NCBI GenBank assembly: GCA_016699165.1
Contig: CP064963.1
Coordinates: forward strand, 1,426,001 to 1,490,000
Direction: 5' to 3'
DNA: 64,000 nucleotides
Source of the DNA: Candidatus Melainabacteria bacterium
GTDB lineage: Bacteria; Cyanobacteriota; Vampirovibrionia; Obscuribacterales; Obscuribacteraceae
Below are positions 1-7,823 of the stretch, in pieces; position 1 is the stretch's first letter; each line of letters opens with the position of its first letter. Position numbers and translations under genes: made by a program. Below the pieces are notes generated by a model. The model worked only from the letters and a program-made list of their open reading frames with translations. It did no database searches and was not told the DNA's origin.

Positions 1-1151
1 TCGTTGCCATGCATTTTACCTATACGTGCATTGACTGCTTTTCCAGCTTCAAAATAACACTTAAATTGCAAATCTCTATTCTCGACAGAGAGTATGCCCG
101 TGTCTCGGTTAGTGGCCATGTTCTGGAGCAAACTCATAGGATCGGTCGAACCAAGATGTCCGACAAGAGACTGAACGCGCTTCTCTTCTGCCGTTCCGGC
201 CGCTGCACCTTTTACTTTGTCGTTTGATTCAGAGGGTCCATAAAATGTCTGATCCTGAATAGCCACTTCTAACTGGCGCGAATTGATCATCTCTTTTTTG
301 ACTGCAAGCGCTCCAAGCGTCATACGCTCACGCTTTGGCGTGCCTTGAAGTTCAAGCAATAGTGAGTCAATTTGTCCTTGGGTCAGAATTTGACAGCGCA
401 AGAAGTACTCTTGAATCGAGAAAGAGCCTTGTGTTTTGAATGACTCGACCAAAAATGGAACTTTTGAAAACATTGGATAAATTGACTTTTCTTTTTCCAG
501 ATCTTTCAAAGTTTCAAGCACTTGTTCTTCGTTGAGCCGGTCTTTGCAGCGCTCGACCAGGGACGCAAGTGAAGAATAATTGTCGATTAGACCTAAAACC
601 AGATTGTGCTTGCTCGATACCTCAATGGCAGTTTTGCGATCAAGTCCTTTATCCGTAAGCACAGGCGTGACAGACATAAGCACTTGCTGAGCCAAATCTG
701 TGCGGTCCGAGCCAAATTCAGTATCCTTGCCCACAGCCAATCTTACGTAATGTCTAATATTGGTGGAAAGGTCAAACAGCTCTCGATAATTGGAAAAAAT
801 TCTAAGCTGAGGCGGGGAGCTGAGCGATTCGCGGATTACTGCTACTGCTCCATCCTGGGCAAGAAAAATCAAAGCTCCGCCCACGTCAATTAGTTGAGGG
901 ACGAGTTTTGAGCACTCAAGCAAGACTTCGCTTGGAAATAAAAAGCCGACCATTGAGGCGTCAACTAAGACAGCGTCCAGAAGTTGCTTCTTTTTTATCA
1001 AATCGTTTATTTCAACCAGCAAATCTTCGCTGTATTTTATGATGGAAACTTTGTTGTTTTCCTGCTCCAGTGCAGGTTCCATGGTCAAAGTGCGGTCGTT
1101 TAAATTTTTGGAAGCTTGAGCCTGGGTTATTGGGGATTGCGAATTAACCAT
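1..1151 (-). CDS. DUF4388 (PATAN-like) domain protein, C-terminus cut by window edge
   Basis: Reading the minus strand from ATG at 1151 gives about 383 uninterrupted codons that run off the left edge, so the true C-terminus lies outside the window. The first ~320 residues are mostly helical and soluble, with no signal peptide or membrane segment. The last ~50 visible residues fit the start of a DUF4388 domain: a helix with MSLLQNMA, then TGILSVEN, then a strand with CYFEAGKAVNA. DUF4388 domains occur in bacterial signalling and gliding-type proteins, often beside kinase or receiver modules; the molecular role is poorly defined. Stretches such as the one containing QGQIDSLLLELQG resemble the helical MshEN/GspE-N-like modules seen in other proteins of this window. 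The domain name is by recognition and the function is unknown. Confidence 0.75.
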   Translation of the reverse strand, partial: MVNSQSPITQAQASKNLNDRTLTMEPALEQENNKVSIIKYSEDLLVEINDLIKKKQLLDAVLVDASMVGFLFPSEVLLECSKLVPQLIDVGGALIFLAQDGAVAVIRESLSSPPQLRIFSNYRELFDLSTNIRHYVRLAVGKDTEFGSDRTDLAQQVLMSVTPVLTDKGLDRKTAIEVSSKHNLVLGLIDNYSSLASLVERCKDRLNEEQVLETLKDLEKEKSIYPMFSKVPFLVESFKTQGSFSIQEYFLRCQILTQGQIDSLLLELQGTPKRERMTLGALAVKKEMINSRQLEVAIQDQTFYGPSESNDKVKGAAAGTAEEKRVQSLVGHLGSTDPMSLLQNMATNRDTGILSVENRDLQFKCYFEAGKAVNARIGKMHGN

Positions 1152-1305
1152 AAATTGCCTTATTTTTAGATGGTCGCCATATTTTTAACCATATTCCCAG
1201 CAGGCACTCAATTTAGCTATTTACAACCCCTATCTTCCTTTCAAGACTTTACTTAATTGACCCTGCTTAAGGTATTCAAGACCCCAATAATTGATAATTC
1301 TAGCC

Positions 1306-2529
1306 ATGAAAAACAGAAAACTATCCGCTCTACTTTTGTCTGTGATGCTCATGCAATCATTCGTACTGCCAGGGGGGCGTCTTTCCGCCCAGGAAGTCGA
1401 GATTCCGGACAATTTGCTTGAAGACCCGCCGGCACTGCAAGCTCAAGAACCAAAGTTAGCAAACCAAGACGGGAATCCAGCAGGACCGACTGGACAAACA
1501 GAACAGACGGCTCAAAGTGGTGAAGCTCCAGGAGCACCAGGTGTAGAGCAGACAAAACTACTGCAGGGCGGCGTCACTTATTGCGTGCCCAAAGGCACTC
1601 CGCTCAAATTAAAACTGGCTCTGGTCCCAACAATGGGAATGCGCTTAGCTGACCGTGACATGGAAGGTTTGTTACATCCAGCGCGAGAAGGTCAAAAAAT
1701 CACTGCCAAAACAACCGAAGACATTTTCATCGAGAATAACCGCGTGATTCCAGAAGGAACAACCTTATATGGTCTCGTTTCTAAAGTACACGGACAACGA
1801 AGAGTTGGTCGCGAAACCTTTTACGAAATTGCATTCAAAACGCTTGAACTGCCAGACGGCAGGAAATTTTCCTTCACCGCCGAGGCAGACAACTTTAAGC
1901 CCTCGACCTTGAAATCAAAAGCAAAAGGGTTTGGAATAATTGCAGCCCACACTGCTGGGGGTGCGGTTCTTGGAGCAATATTTGCCTATCAAATTTGTGG
2001 ATTGTCATCCACTATTTCGATGCACGGCTATAACATCGCGGGTGGTGCCGCCGCTGGCGCTCTTCTTGCCACCGGATTTGCCATCATGCGCAAAGGTCCC
2101 AAAGCAACCCTTGAACCTGGTGACGATTTAAATTTGCGAATAGACACAGACCTTCTCATGCCTATGACAGTGGAGCCCACACCTAAGAAACCACCAGCGG
2201 CAATTGCGGGTCTTAAGATCGAGATTGAAAAAGTCAAAAGTGTAAAAGATGGAGTTGACGGCAAATTGATGAAAATGGATGTTGCCATCAATAATGAAAC
2301 ATCTAAGCGTTTTTATTCGATAGATTTATTCTTGGAAGACTCAAATGGCAATCGTGACTCTTTATCGAGTGGTGGTGGTTTCGATTCAGAAATCAGTTTC
2401 ACCATAGAGCCCAATACCTATAACCATAAGCGCCTTTATTTCAATATGGAATGGCCAAAACTCAAACACCGACTGGTTTGGATTGATCACAAATCACGCC
2501 AGCCTGTACATACCATGACCTGGTTCTAG
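1306..2529 (+). CDS. Secreted/envelope protein with signal peptide and glycine-rich hydrophobic segments
   Basis: About 407 residues from ATG 1306; a TTG 15 bases upstream is in frame but adds residues before a clean signal peptide, so I prefer the ATG. Residues 1-29 form a signal peptide (KNRK, hydrophobic core, ending near SAQ). Residues ~40-85 are low-complexity and rich in Gln, Pro, Gly and Thr. A central beta-rich part contains VIPEGTTLYGLVSKV, a motif style seen in TrbI/VirB10-like and other envelope proteins. Two Gly/Ala-rich hydrophobic stretches at ~215-270 look like a glycine-zipper hairpin. The last ~100 residues look like a beta-sandwich. It is transcribed away from the DUF4388 gene. 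No specific function can be assigned. Confidence 0.7.
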   Translation: MKNRKLSALLLSVMLMQSFVLPGGRLSAQEVEIPDNLLEDPPALQAQEPKLANQDGNPAGPTGQTEQTAQSGEAPGAPGVEQTKLLQGGVTYCVPKGTPLKLKLALVPTMGMRLADRDMEGLLHPAREGQKITAKTTEDIFIENNRVIPEGTTLYGLVSKVHGQRRVGRETFYEIAFKTLELPDGRKFSFTAEADNFKPSTLKSKAKGFGIIAAHTAGGAVLGAIFAYQICGLSSTISMHGYNIAGGAAAGALLATGFAIMRKGPKATLEPGDDLNLRIDTDLLMPMTVEPTPKKPPAAIAGLKIEIEKVKSVKDGVDGKLMKMDVAINNETSKRFYSIDLFLEDSNGNRDSLSSGGGFDSEISFTIEPNTYNHKRLYFNMEWPKLKHRLVWIDHKSRQPVHTMTWF

Positions 2530-2638
2530 ATTAAAAAAAACGATTTGCCTACGTAGATATACGCAGTCCACGATTGACCCACTTATGCTTTGAAGCCAAA
2601 CTGGATATAAGCTTCAATCCCCCCGTTGGTGCGTTTTT

Positions 2639-3634
2639 ATGAATACCCAAATTCAATCCAGTCTTAATACCCAATTATTTTTCAACCAGATTTTCAGTAT
2701 CGATGCGGTCATCGAAGCTGCTCCGTTCGTCGAAATGGTCGAAGAGAAGCGAAAGTTAGTAGTCTTCAATCCCGAAGTGGCAAGACTGCCAAGACTTTCC
2801 GACCATGAGTCGCTAATTTCCTGGCTACTTAGAGCAAGCGGAATCCTGGACAAAGAAGTTATCAAAGAAGCTTTTGAAATTGCTTTGATTCACGGCGTAG
2901 ATCCATTTGATGTTCTGACTATGACCGGAATGCTTTCTAATTTAGATTTGAAACTGGCTCGTCAAGCCAGTCAACTGGTATCAAGCAACTTAATTTACAG
3001 AGGATTTGCAGCTACAGCCATTGCTTATGCAAGCCAAAACTATATGGATTTGCAGGCTGCATTAGGTGAACTCGATCTCAATCCACAAGCGCCTTTCAAA
3101 AAGAATCCATTAGTTATTCTGCTTGAACAAGCAAAAGTATTACCGACTCGCGTGTTGCTTAAAGCAAGACAAGAAGCGCTTGCCACCGGAGTTACTGTTG
3201 GTTGGGTTTTAATTTCTAGAAATCTTTGCAATCAGAATTTTCTCAAAACCATGCTTGAATCTTTAATTGCAGTGCAAAATGGACGCATCGACTTTGCTCA
3301 TGTAGTCTCGCTCATCGAGCGCTCCATCAAACAAGACGATATGAAAAATATTGATTCAATAGTAAATTCGCACATAGAAATGAATACGCAAGAGCGTATT
3401 TTCGGAAACTTTCTGCTTGGCTCTGGCAATCTCAACTTAGATGACTGGCTCTTTTGCGCTGAAATTTGTGTCAGCGAACATATGAGTATGTTTGAAGTTT
3501 GTCGCGAATTGAACGTGGTAAAACCAGCATCGCTTGAAGGTATTGATCAGTTGTCTTGCGCTCTTGCAAGCAAACAACTTCAAGCAAGACAATGCACAGC
3601 AATGCTTGAACAGTACAGAAAACAAGCAGCCTGA
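2639..3634 (+). CDS. Helical-repeat protein of unknown function (MshEN-like modules)
   Basis: 331 residues from ATG 2639, soluble, no signal peptide. After ~60 residues the protein is a run of helix pairs such as LLRASGILDKEVIKEAFEIA and ARQEALATGVTVGWVLISRN. Their spacing and Leu/Ala pattern recall the N-terminal domain of GspE/PilB/MshE ATPases (MshEN or T2SSE_N), but no ATPase domain follows. Similar modules occur in the proteins encoded at 57254-58495 and at the end of the kinase at 32951-34618, so this looks like a lineage-expanded family. MshEN domains can bind cyclic di-GMP in some proteins; whether these do cannot be judged here. It is followed by a hairpin at 3646-3671. Confidence 0.65.
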   Translation: MNTQIQSSLNTQLFFNQIFSIDAVIEAAPFVEMVEEKRKLVVFNPEVARLPRLSDHESLISWLLRASGILDKEVIKEAFEIALIHGVDPFDVLTMTGMLSNLDLKLARQASQLVSSNLIYRGFAATAIAYASQNYMDLQAALGELDLNPQAPFKKNPLVILLEQAKVLPTRVLLKARQEALATGVTVGWVLISRNLCNQNFLKTMLESLIAVQNGRIDFAHVVSLIERSIKQDDMKNIDSIVNSHIEMNTQERIFGNFLLGSGNLNLDDWLFCAEICVSEHMSMFEVCRELNVVKPASLEGIDQLSCALASKQLQARQCTAMLEQYRKQAA

Positions 3635-3637
3635 AAA

Positions 3638-3850
3638 TTACGGTGCAACGTTTTTATCAACAAAAACGTTGTAATCGAAAGACATTTCAATATCGACTGT
3701 GTCAGGCAAGTTATCTGGAAGCGGTGGTAAATATGCTGATTCGACCGCATGCAGAGCGGCTTTATCATATCCGGGCTCGCCCTACAGATTGCGCATGAAG
3801 TCTAGAGTTTCTGGTGCGCCCTCTTCGTGCATGTCGACATCTGGATTCAC
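3638..3850 (-). pseudogene. Remnant of a TonB C-terminal domain, interrupted by an in-frame TAG
   Basis: Minus-strand translation from about 3850 to the TAA at 3638-3640 gives ~70 codons with one internal TAG (3783-3785). After the stop it reads YDKAALHAVESAYLPPLP, then PDTVDIEMSFDYNVF. That matches the end of TonB-family C-terminal domains: an Ala-rich helix, a PLPPLP turn, then a strand ending FDYNVF. Everything upstream of the last half-domain is missing, and the terminator of the small gene upstream sits where the rest should be. It therefore looks like a decayed fragment. TonB C-terminal domains contact TonB boxes of outer-membrane receptors. The family match is by eye. Confidence 0.6.
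3646..3671 (+). terminator. Hairpin after the helical-repeat gene
   Basis: Perfect 10-bp inverted repeat CAACGTTTTT / AAAAACGTTG with a 6-base loop, 12 bases after the stop codon of the gene ending at 3634. It could end transcription of that gene. The same bases also encode the last residues of the TonB remnant on the other strand, so the symmetry may be partly inherited coding sequence. There is no strong T-run after the stem. Confidence 0.4.
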
Positions 3851-3873
3851 AAATAGTCTAGTCACAAAACAAA

Positions 3874-3895
3874 AAAGGGCTTTTGAAAGCCCTTT
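3874..3895 (-). terminator. Rho-independent terminator of the small minus-strand gene
   Basis: Perfect 10-bp stem AAAGGGCTTT / AAAGCCCTTT with a 2-base TG spacer in the middle (effective loop larger). On the minus strand it is followed by a T-rich tract. It lies ~48 bases beyond the stop codon of the gene at 3943-4179 and separates it from the TonB remnant. Confidence 0.7.
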
Positions 3896-3942
3896 CCTTG
3901 TTGTGATTGCCGTGACTGAAAAACTATTTGAAACTTTTTGAC

Positions 3943-4179
3943 TTAGGCAGCAGCTAGTGCAACATCATAATTTAGACGGACGAAATCATACTCGACACGA
4001 ATAGACACTGTATCTTGAGTGGAGAACTCGAGTCTTACGCGACCCAGATTGCTTGCGCTATATTCCATCCACTGTTTGGGCACGGATACGATTACATTCT
4101 CTGGACCCCATTCTTCGACATAGGCTTTAAGAACTTGGCAGAGGGTATCTTCGTCGGCTGGATTTCTAAACATACTCAT
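3943..4179 (-). CDS. Small hypothetical protein, 78 aa
   Basis: 78 residues from ATG 4179, with GTGAGG placed six bases upstream as ribosome-binding site; a GTG at 4191 and an ATG at 4173 are alternatives in the same frame. The protein is acidic in its first half (a segment with DEDTLCQVLKAYVEEWG) and beta-rich in its second half (VRLEFSTQDTVSIRVEYDFVRLNYD). It has no signal peptide, membrane segment or recognised motif. A convincing terminator follows it, and it stands alone, 164 bases from the divergently placed end of the acyltransferase. I regard it as real because of RBS, composition and terminator, but the function is unknown. Confidence 0.6.
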   Translation of the reverse strand: MSMFRNPADEDTLCQVLKAYVEEWGPENVIVSVPKQWMEYSASNLGRVRLEFSTQDTVSIRVEYDFVRLNYDVALAAA

Positions 4180-4343
4180 TGGGGGCCTCACTTACGCTTA
4201 TTAATAGGAATGCTGGATTGATTATTTAACGGGGGGAGTTTCGGGCATCGAATTGCTTTCGATGTAATTAGTCTATTAATTTGCCACATGAAAACCAATT
4301 GGTGGTTTTCCCAACCCATTCGTATAATCACCACTCGCGTCAG

Positions 4344-4976
4344 TTAATGCCTCGCCAGCTTGCGCTCTGGCAGCTTGTGCCCAGTAAGTTCTGACAAAGA
4401 TTCCATGACTTGCCAGGTAGTTTTCTCTAAATCGTCAGATGGTTGTATCGGTTTGCCGACTCGACAAATCACTTTTCCACCATTCTTTTGAGTGTTTAAA
4501 ATTCCAACAGGGACTATTGGCACATTATTTGATTTAGCAAAATAGGCAGTGCCTGTGTGTGGCGCTCCCATTTGACCTAAATTGCGCGAGCGTGTGCCTT
4601 CGATGAACATTCCTAAGGACCAGCCTTCCTTAATAAGTTTTCGAATGCTTTTGATGGTCGACTTCTCAGGTTTTTCTCTATCTATAGGAATGGCGCCGAA
4701 TAATTCAATCATCCAGCCAAACCACGCCTTCTCAGAAAAGAGTTCTTTTTTGGAAAGAAAGGCCATCTTCTTATCGGTGGCAGCGCACAAAAGAGGAGGA
4801 TCGAAGTCTGAAATGTGATTGCCAACTACGATACAAGGTCCTTCTGGCACGTTTTCTCTGCCATGAATTTCTATTCCGTGAGTAAGTTTGTGATAACCAA
4901 TAATGGCGTTGCGTGCAGTCCACATCTGGAGTGCTTCGCGAAATGGTGTAAAGCTTCCTCTTTTAAGTTCAGCCAT
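4344..4976 (-). CDS. Lysophospholipid acyltransferase, PlsC-like
   Basis: 210 residues, normal for the family. It should acylate lysophosphatidic acid or a related lysophospholipid at the inner membrane. The catalytic block NHISDFD (residues 53-59, the H-x4-D signature) is followed by FIEGTRS (124-130, the glycerophosphate-binding FPEGTRS-type motif) and VPIVPVGI. There is a short hydrophobic N-terminal region but no clear spanning helix. The gene follows the TPR-NHL gene on the same strand with an 11-base gap, so the two are probably co-transcribed. Specificity (1-acylglycerol-3-phosphate versus ornithine or other lipids) cannot be read from sequence alone. Confidence 0.88.
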   Translation of the reverse strand: MAELKRGSFTPFREALQMWTARNAIIGYHKLTHGIEIHGRENVPEGPCIVVGNHISDFDPPLLCAATDKKMAFLSKKELFSEKAWFGWMIELFGAIPIDREKPEKSTIKSIRKLIKEGWSLGMFIEGTRSRNLGQMGAPHTGTAYFAKSNNVPIVPVGILNTQKNGGKVICRVGKPIQPSDDLEKTTWQVMESLSELTGHKLPERKLARH

Positions 4977-4987
4977 AAATTTACTTC

Positions 4988-6214
4988 TTACTTTTGACTT
5001 GTTGCTTGAACAGTTTGCGGAAGCGAAACTCGAATAATCGAATTATCTTCTTGCTGGCTCACAAACAAATTGCCGCTTTTATCGAGGGTGAGGTAATAGG
5101 GACTTCTAAATCCAGTGGCAATTACCGAAGCGATACCGGCAGGAGTAATTCTAACGATGGTGCCGCCTTTGTAATTCGCTACATATATATTGCCTGTATC
5201 GTCCGATACAAGACCAATGGGACCGCGCAGATAGCCACCGGTGCTGAAGGTGGAGCGGGTTCCGTCACGACCTATTTTGTCGATTGTGTTTGCGCCGAAA
5301 TTAGCTACATATAGATTGCCGAATTTATCGAAGGTCAATCCAGAGGGTGCGTTAAAACCTGTAGCGATAACCCTTACAGTGGCGTTTGCCAAAATGGGAG
5401 CGGGCTTGGTTGCTTGTGGAGTTACTTCAAGAGCGCTGCTTGTCTGGTCTGTAGAACTCATATTGTTTGATGCCACCAATTCGCGACCCATCTGTTGGGT
5501 GGGCTGGGACATCTGTTGTGTCACGGGCTGAGATACTTGTTGAACAGCAGGTTGGCTTTGGGCTACAGGCTGATACGGTGATTGATTCTGTGGTGCCGAT
5601 TGGTATTGAGCCTGGGGCTGGTATTGGGCCTGGGGCTGGTATTGGGCTTGAGGTTGGTATTGAGTTTGAGCTTGAGGCTGGGTTTGATACTGAGCAGGTT
5701 GATATTGGGCGGGATAAGACTGTGCACCTGTTTGAGCTTGCATATTTATCATTTTCTGGTCGCAAACAACACTGAGTCTTTGGGCTTCAGCAAAATCGCG
5801 GCTATTTGGAGCGATAGTTAGAAATTGTTCTTTCGCTTCTTGTGGCTTGCCTGACTCTAAAAGAGATCTACCCATCTGAAAATGAGCATCCGGGTCAGTC
5901 GGCTTCAATCGCAATACTTCCTGAAAGCAAGGAAGAGCCTCTTTGTGACGACGCTGGCTCTGGTATAAAACACCCAGATTATACTGAGCGTCAGCTAAAT
6001 TTGGGTCAAGAACCAGTGCCCTACGAAAGAAAATAATTGCCGACTCAGGCGTGCCTTGTTTAAAAGCATTTAGTCCAAGGTTGTACATGCTTACAGCTTG
6101 AGGATTTGCACTCTGCGCAAACGACATTTGCGGCAAAACGACTTGAGTCAAAACCGCCAGACTTAGCGCCATTAGTCGAACAGAGCGTACAGAGCAAACT
6201 TTGAAATATGACAT
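4988..6214 (-). CDS. Exported TPR protein with Gln-rich repeat linker and NHL-type beta-propeller
   Basis: 408 residues. A signal peptide covers ~1-34 (ending SFAQS). Residues ~37-150 hold three TPR units (AVSMYNLGLNAFKQG, then ADAQYNLGVLYQSQRRHKEA, then PDAHFQMGRSLLESGKPQEA). Residues ~155-245 are a Gln/Pro/Tyr linker with near-identical QPQAQY units. The last ~130 residues repeat a blade motif (GLTFDKFGNLYVANFG, GLVSDDTGNIYVANYKGG, YLTLDKSGNLFVSQQEDN), typical of NHL/SMP-30-like propellers; only about three blades are visible, so the propeller is incomplete or assembles with partners. Likely a periplasmic or surface binding scaffold. Probably in an operon with the downstream acyltransferase. 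Confidence 0.8.
   Translation of the reverse strand: MSYFKVCSVRSVRLMALSLAVLTQVVLPQMSFAQSANPQAVSMYNLGLNAFKQGTPESAIIFFRRALVLDPNLADAQYNLGVLYQSQRRHKEALPCFQEVLRLKPTDPDAHFQMGRSLLESGKPQEAKEQFLTIAPNSRDFAEAQRLSVVCDQKMINMQAQTGAQSYPAQYQPAQYQTQPQAQTQYQPQAQYQPQAQYQPQAQYQSAPQNQSPYQPVAQSQPAVQQVSQPVTQQMSQPTQQMGRELVASNNMSSTDQTSSALEVTPQATKPAPILANATVRVIATGFNAPSGLTFDKFGNLYVANFGANTIDKIGRDGTRSTFSTGGYLRGPIGLVSDDTGNIYVANYKGGTIVRITPAGIASVIATGFRSPYYLTLDKSGNLFVSQQEDNSIIRVSLPQTVQATSQK
5602..5664 (-). repeat. 18-bp tandem repeat encoding QPQAQY units
   Basis: Three and a half near-identical 18-base units inside the TPR-NHL gene encode the Gln-rich linker; flanking units are more degenerate. Such a tract can change length by slippage without shifting the frame. 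Confidence 0.8.
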
Positions 6215-6392
6215 CGAAAAAACCTCAAGCGATCAAATCACGGCCACTCCTATTTGTTGAGAGGTAACCGTAGTTGTTACGCATGCAATTTTATACTTTC
6301 GAGAGCAAAAGTTCAGCATGAATAGCGAAAATGAGATAGCATGGGTATACATTAGATGATCCTAATATCTTACTAGAAGGAATCCCAAAAAC

Positions 6393-6851
6393 ATGCGCAC
6401 CTTAGGACACATAATAACTTCCGCCGGAATAGGCGGGTTGAGTTATTGGCGCTTTCGTTGCAAGAAGTCCGCCATGGCTGCCTTTTTTGCAGGTTGGCTT
6501 ATCGATCTCGATCACCTGGTCGACTATGTAAAAGCACACGGGATGAAGCCTAACTGGGAAAAATTCAACGAGTCAGCTCACGAGAAATATAGTGGAAAGC
6601 TTTACCTGCCTCTACATTCTTTCGAATTGCTTGCGTTATTTTTCTTTTTATTTAGAGGCGAACAACGCAAACCAATGCGTATGAGCGTAGGTCTGTCAAT
6701 TCTAACTCACCTGATTTTGGACCAGAAGTGCAACCCAGGTCGAAGCCCGATGACTTATTTTCTAGCCAATCGTATCCACAAGAAGTTTGACGCCAAAAGA
6801 ATTTTAGAGCCGAGCTTCGCTCTCATTAAAGAAGGCAAATACAAATATTAG
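6393..6851 (+). CDS. DUF457/YdjM-like membrane-bound metal-dependent hydrolase family protein
   Basis: 152 residues from ATG 6393. The pattern of polar residues within hydrophobic helices is that of the YdjM/DUF457 family of predicted membrane metal-dependent hydrolases: H6 near the N-terminus, DLDHL at 38-42, H75 in the HSFELL helix, and THLILD at 105-110. Helices ~8-18, 27-37, 74-87 and 98-110 are membrane-compatible. The family's substrate is unknown, although some members are linked to DNA damage regulons. The gene stands alone and meets the slipin gene tail to tail across a long hairpin. Confidence 0.65.
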   Translation: MRTLGHIITSAGIGGLSYWRFRCKKSAMAAFFAGWLIDLDHLVDYVKAHGMKPNWEKFNESAHEKYSGKLYLPLHSFELLALFFFLFRGEQRKPMRMSVGLSILTHLILDQKCNPGRSPMTYFLANRIHKKFDAKRILEPSFALIKEGKYKY

Positions 6852-6887
6852 GTCAAAAACGCGCTACTAGGTAGTTTCTTTTGACCT
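6850..6887. terminator. Bidirectional hairpin between converging genes
   Basis: Outer 9-bp stem AGGTCAAAA / TTTTGACCT encloses an inner CTAC / GTAG stem. The element covers the stop codons of both the DUF457-like gene and the slipin gene. T-rich sequence follows on the minus strand; none is strong on the plus strand. Confidence 0.5.
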
Positions 6888-7691
6888 GACGTCTATTGTT
6901 TGCGTCTTAGCCGTTTGACCGCTTAAACTTTCCAGGCTTTCTTCACCACTTAGAACGCCAGATAATTTGTCGACTAGAAATTCCATCGGCACAGGCAACA
7001 ACAGAGTGCTTTTGGCTTCGGTGGCAATCTCGACCATAGTCTGCAATTGTCTCAACTGCAAGGCACCAGGTTGTGATGAAATAATTTCAGCTGCTTCACG
7101 CAATTTGTGCGCTGCCTGCACTTCGCCTTCCGCCGCCACCACTTTGGCTCGCCGTTCACGCTCAGCCTCAGCTTGCCTTGCCATCGCTCGCTGCATATTG
7201 TTTGGAATTTCGACATCTTTCACTTCGACTGAAGTCACTTTGATGCCCCATGCTTCAGTTTGTCTATCGATGATAGCGCTCAATTTTTGGTTTACTCTGT
7301 CGCGATCGCTCAAAATTTCGTCTAACTCATACTGACCAACGATTGTTCTAAGTGTCGTCTGAGCGACCTGACCAGTCGCCTGGACAGCGTCTTCCACTTT
7401 GGAAACTGACTTTACTGGATCCACAATTTGATAGAAACAAACCGCAGCCACACGCAAAGTGACATTATCTCGCGAAATCGCCTCCTGCACTGGAATAGGC
7501 ATGGTAATTGTTCGAGTGTCCACTTTCTGCGAACGCTCAATCAAGGGCAGAACTAATTGCAAACCTGGACCACGAGTGCCAGTTATTTTGCCTAAACGGA
7601 AAATGACCAATCGATCAAACTCATTTACCTGGCGCAGCCCCGTCAACACGATGAAACCTGTCAATACGGCCAGTCCTAGAATTATTTCCAT
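6867..7691 (-). CDS. Slipin / stomatin-like SPFH-domain membrane protein
   Basis: 274 residues, usual length. One N-terminal membrane segment (~2-17) is followed by the SPFH core: VNEFDRLVIFRLGKITG, GPGLQLVLPLIE and VDTRTITMPIPVQEAISRDN, then a charged helix with AMARQAEAERERRAKVVAAEGE at ~165-190. These are the signatures of bacterial stomatins/slipins, which form membrane-associated oligomeric cages and often work with an NfeD partner or a protease. No nfeD gene is adjacent here. ATG 7691 is preceded by GAGGG. The gene is monocistronic, ending at the shared hairpin. Confidence 0.92.
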   Translation of the reverse strand: MEIILGLAVLTGFIVLTGLRQVNEFDRLVIFRLGKITGTRGPGLQLVLPLIERSQKVDTRTITMPIPVQEAISRDNVTLRVAAVCFYQIVDPVKSVSKVEDAVQATGQVAQTTLRTIVGQYELDEILSDRDRVNQKLSAIIDRQTEAWGIKVTSVEVKDVEIPNNMQRAMARQAEAERERRAKVVAAEGEVQAAHKLREAAEIISSQPGALQLRQLQTMVEIATEAKSTLLLPVPMEFLVDKLSGVLSGEESLESLSGQTAKTQTIDVRSKETT

Positions 7692-7823
7692 CAGACCCTC
7701 ATTTAATGATTAAGTTGGCCTGTATATTCCCACATTCAGGGAAAACACTCTTAAAAGTTTAATCGATGAGCTTTAGTATCAAAATAAGGGAATAAGTGAA
7801 TTACTGAGGGATGCAGGTCTTCT

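Noticed and set aside
606..893. 95-codon plus-strand frame
   Set aside because: Antisense to the edge-cut DUF4388 gene, whose minus-strand frame is open over 383 codons.
3699..3941. 80-codon plus-strand frame in the stretch after the helical-repeat gene
   Set aside because: It runs through a perfect terminator hairpin and is antisense to the TonB remnant, which explains the sequence better.
5467..5821. Plus-strand Gly/Leu-rich frames
   Set aside because: Shadows of the QPQAQY repeat region on the other strand.
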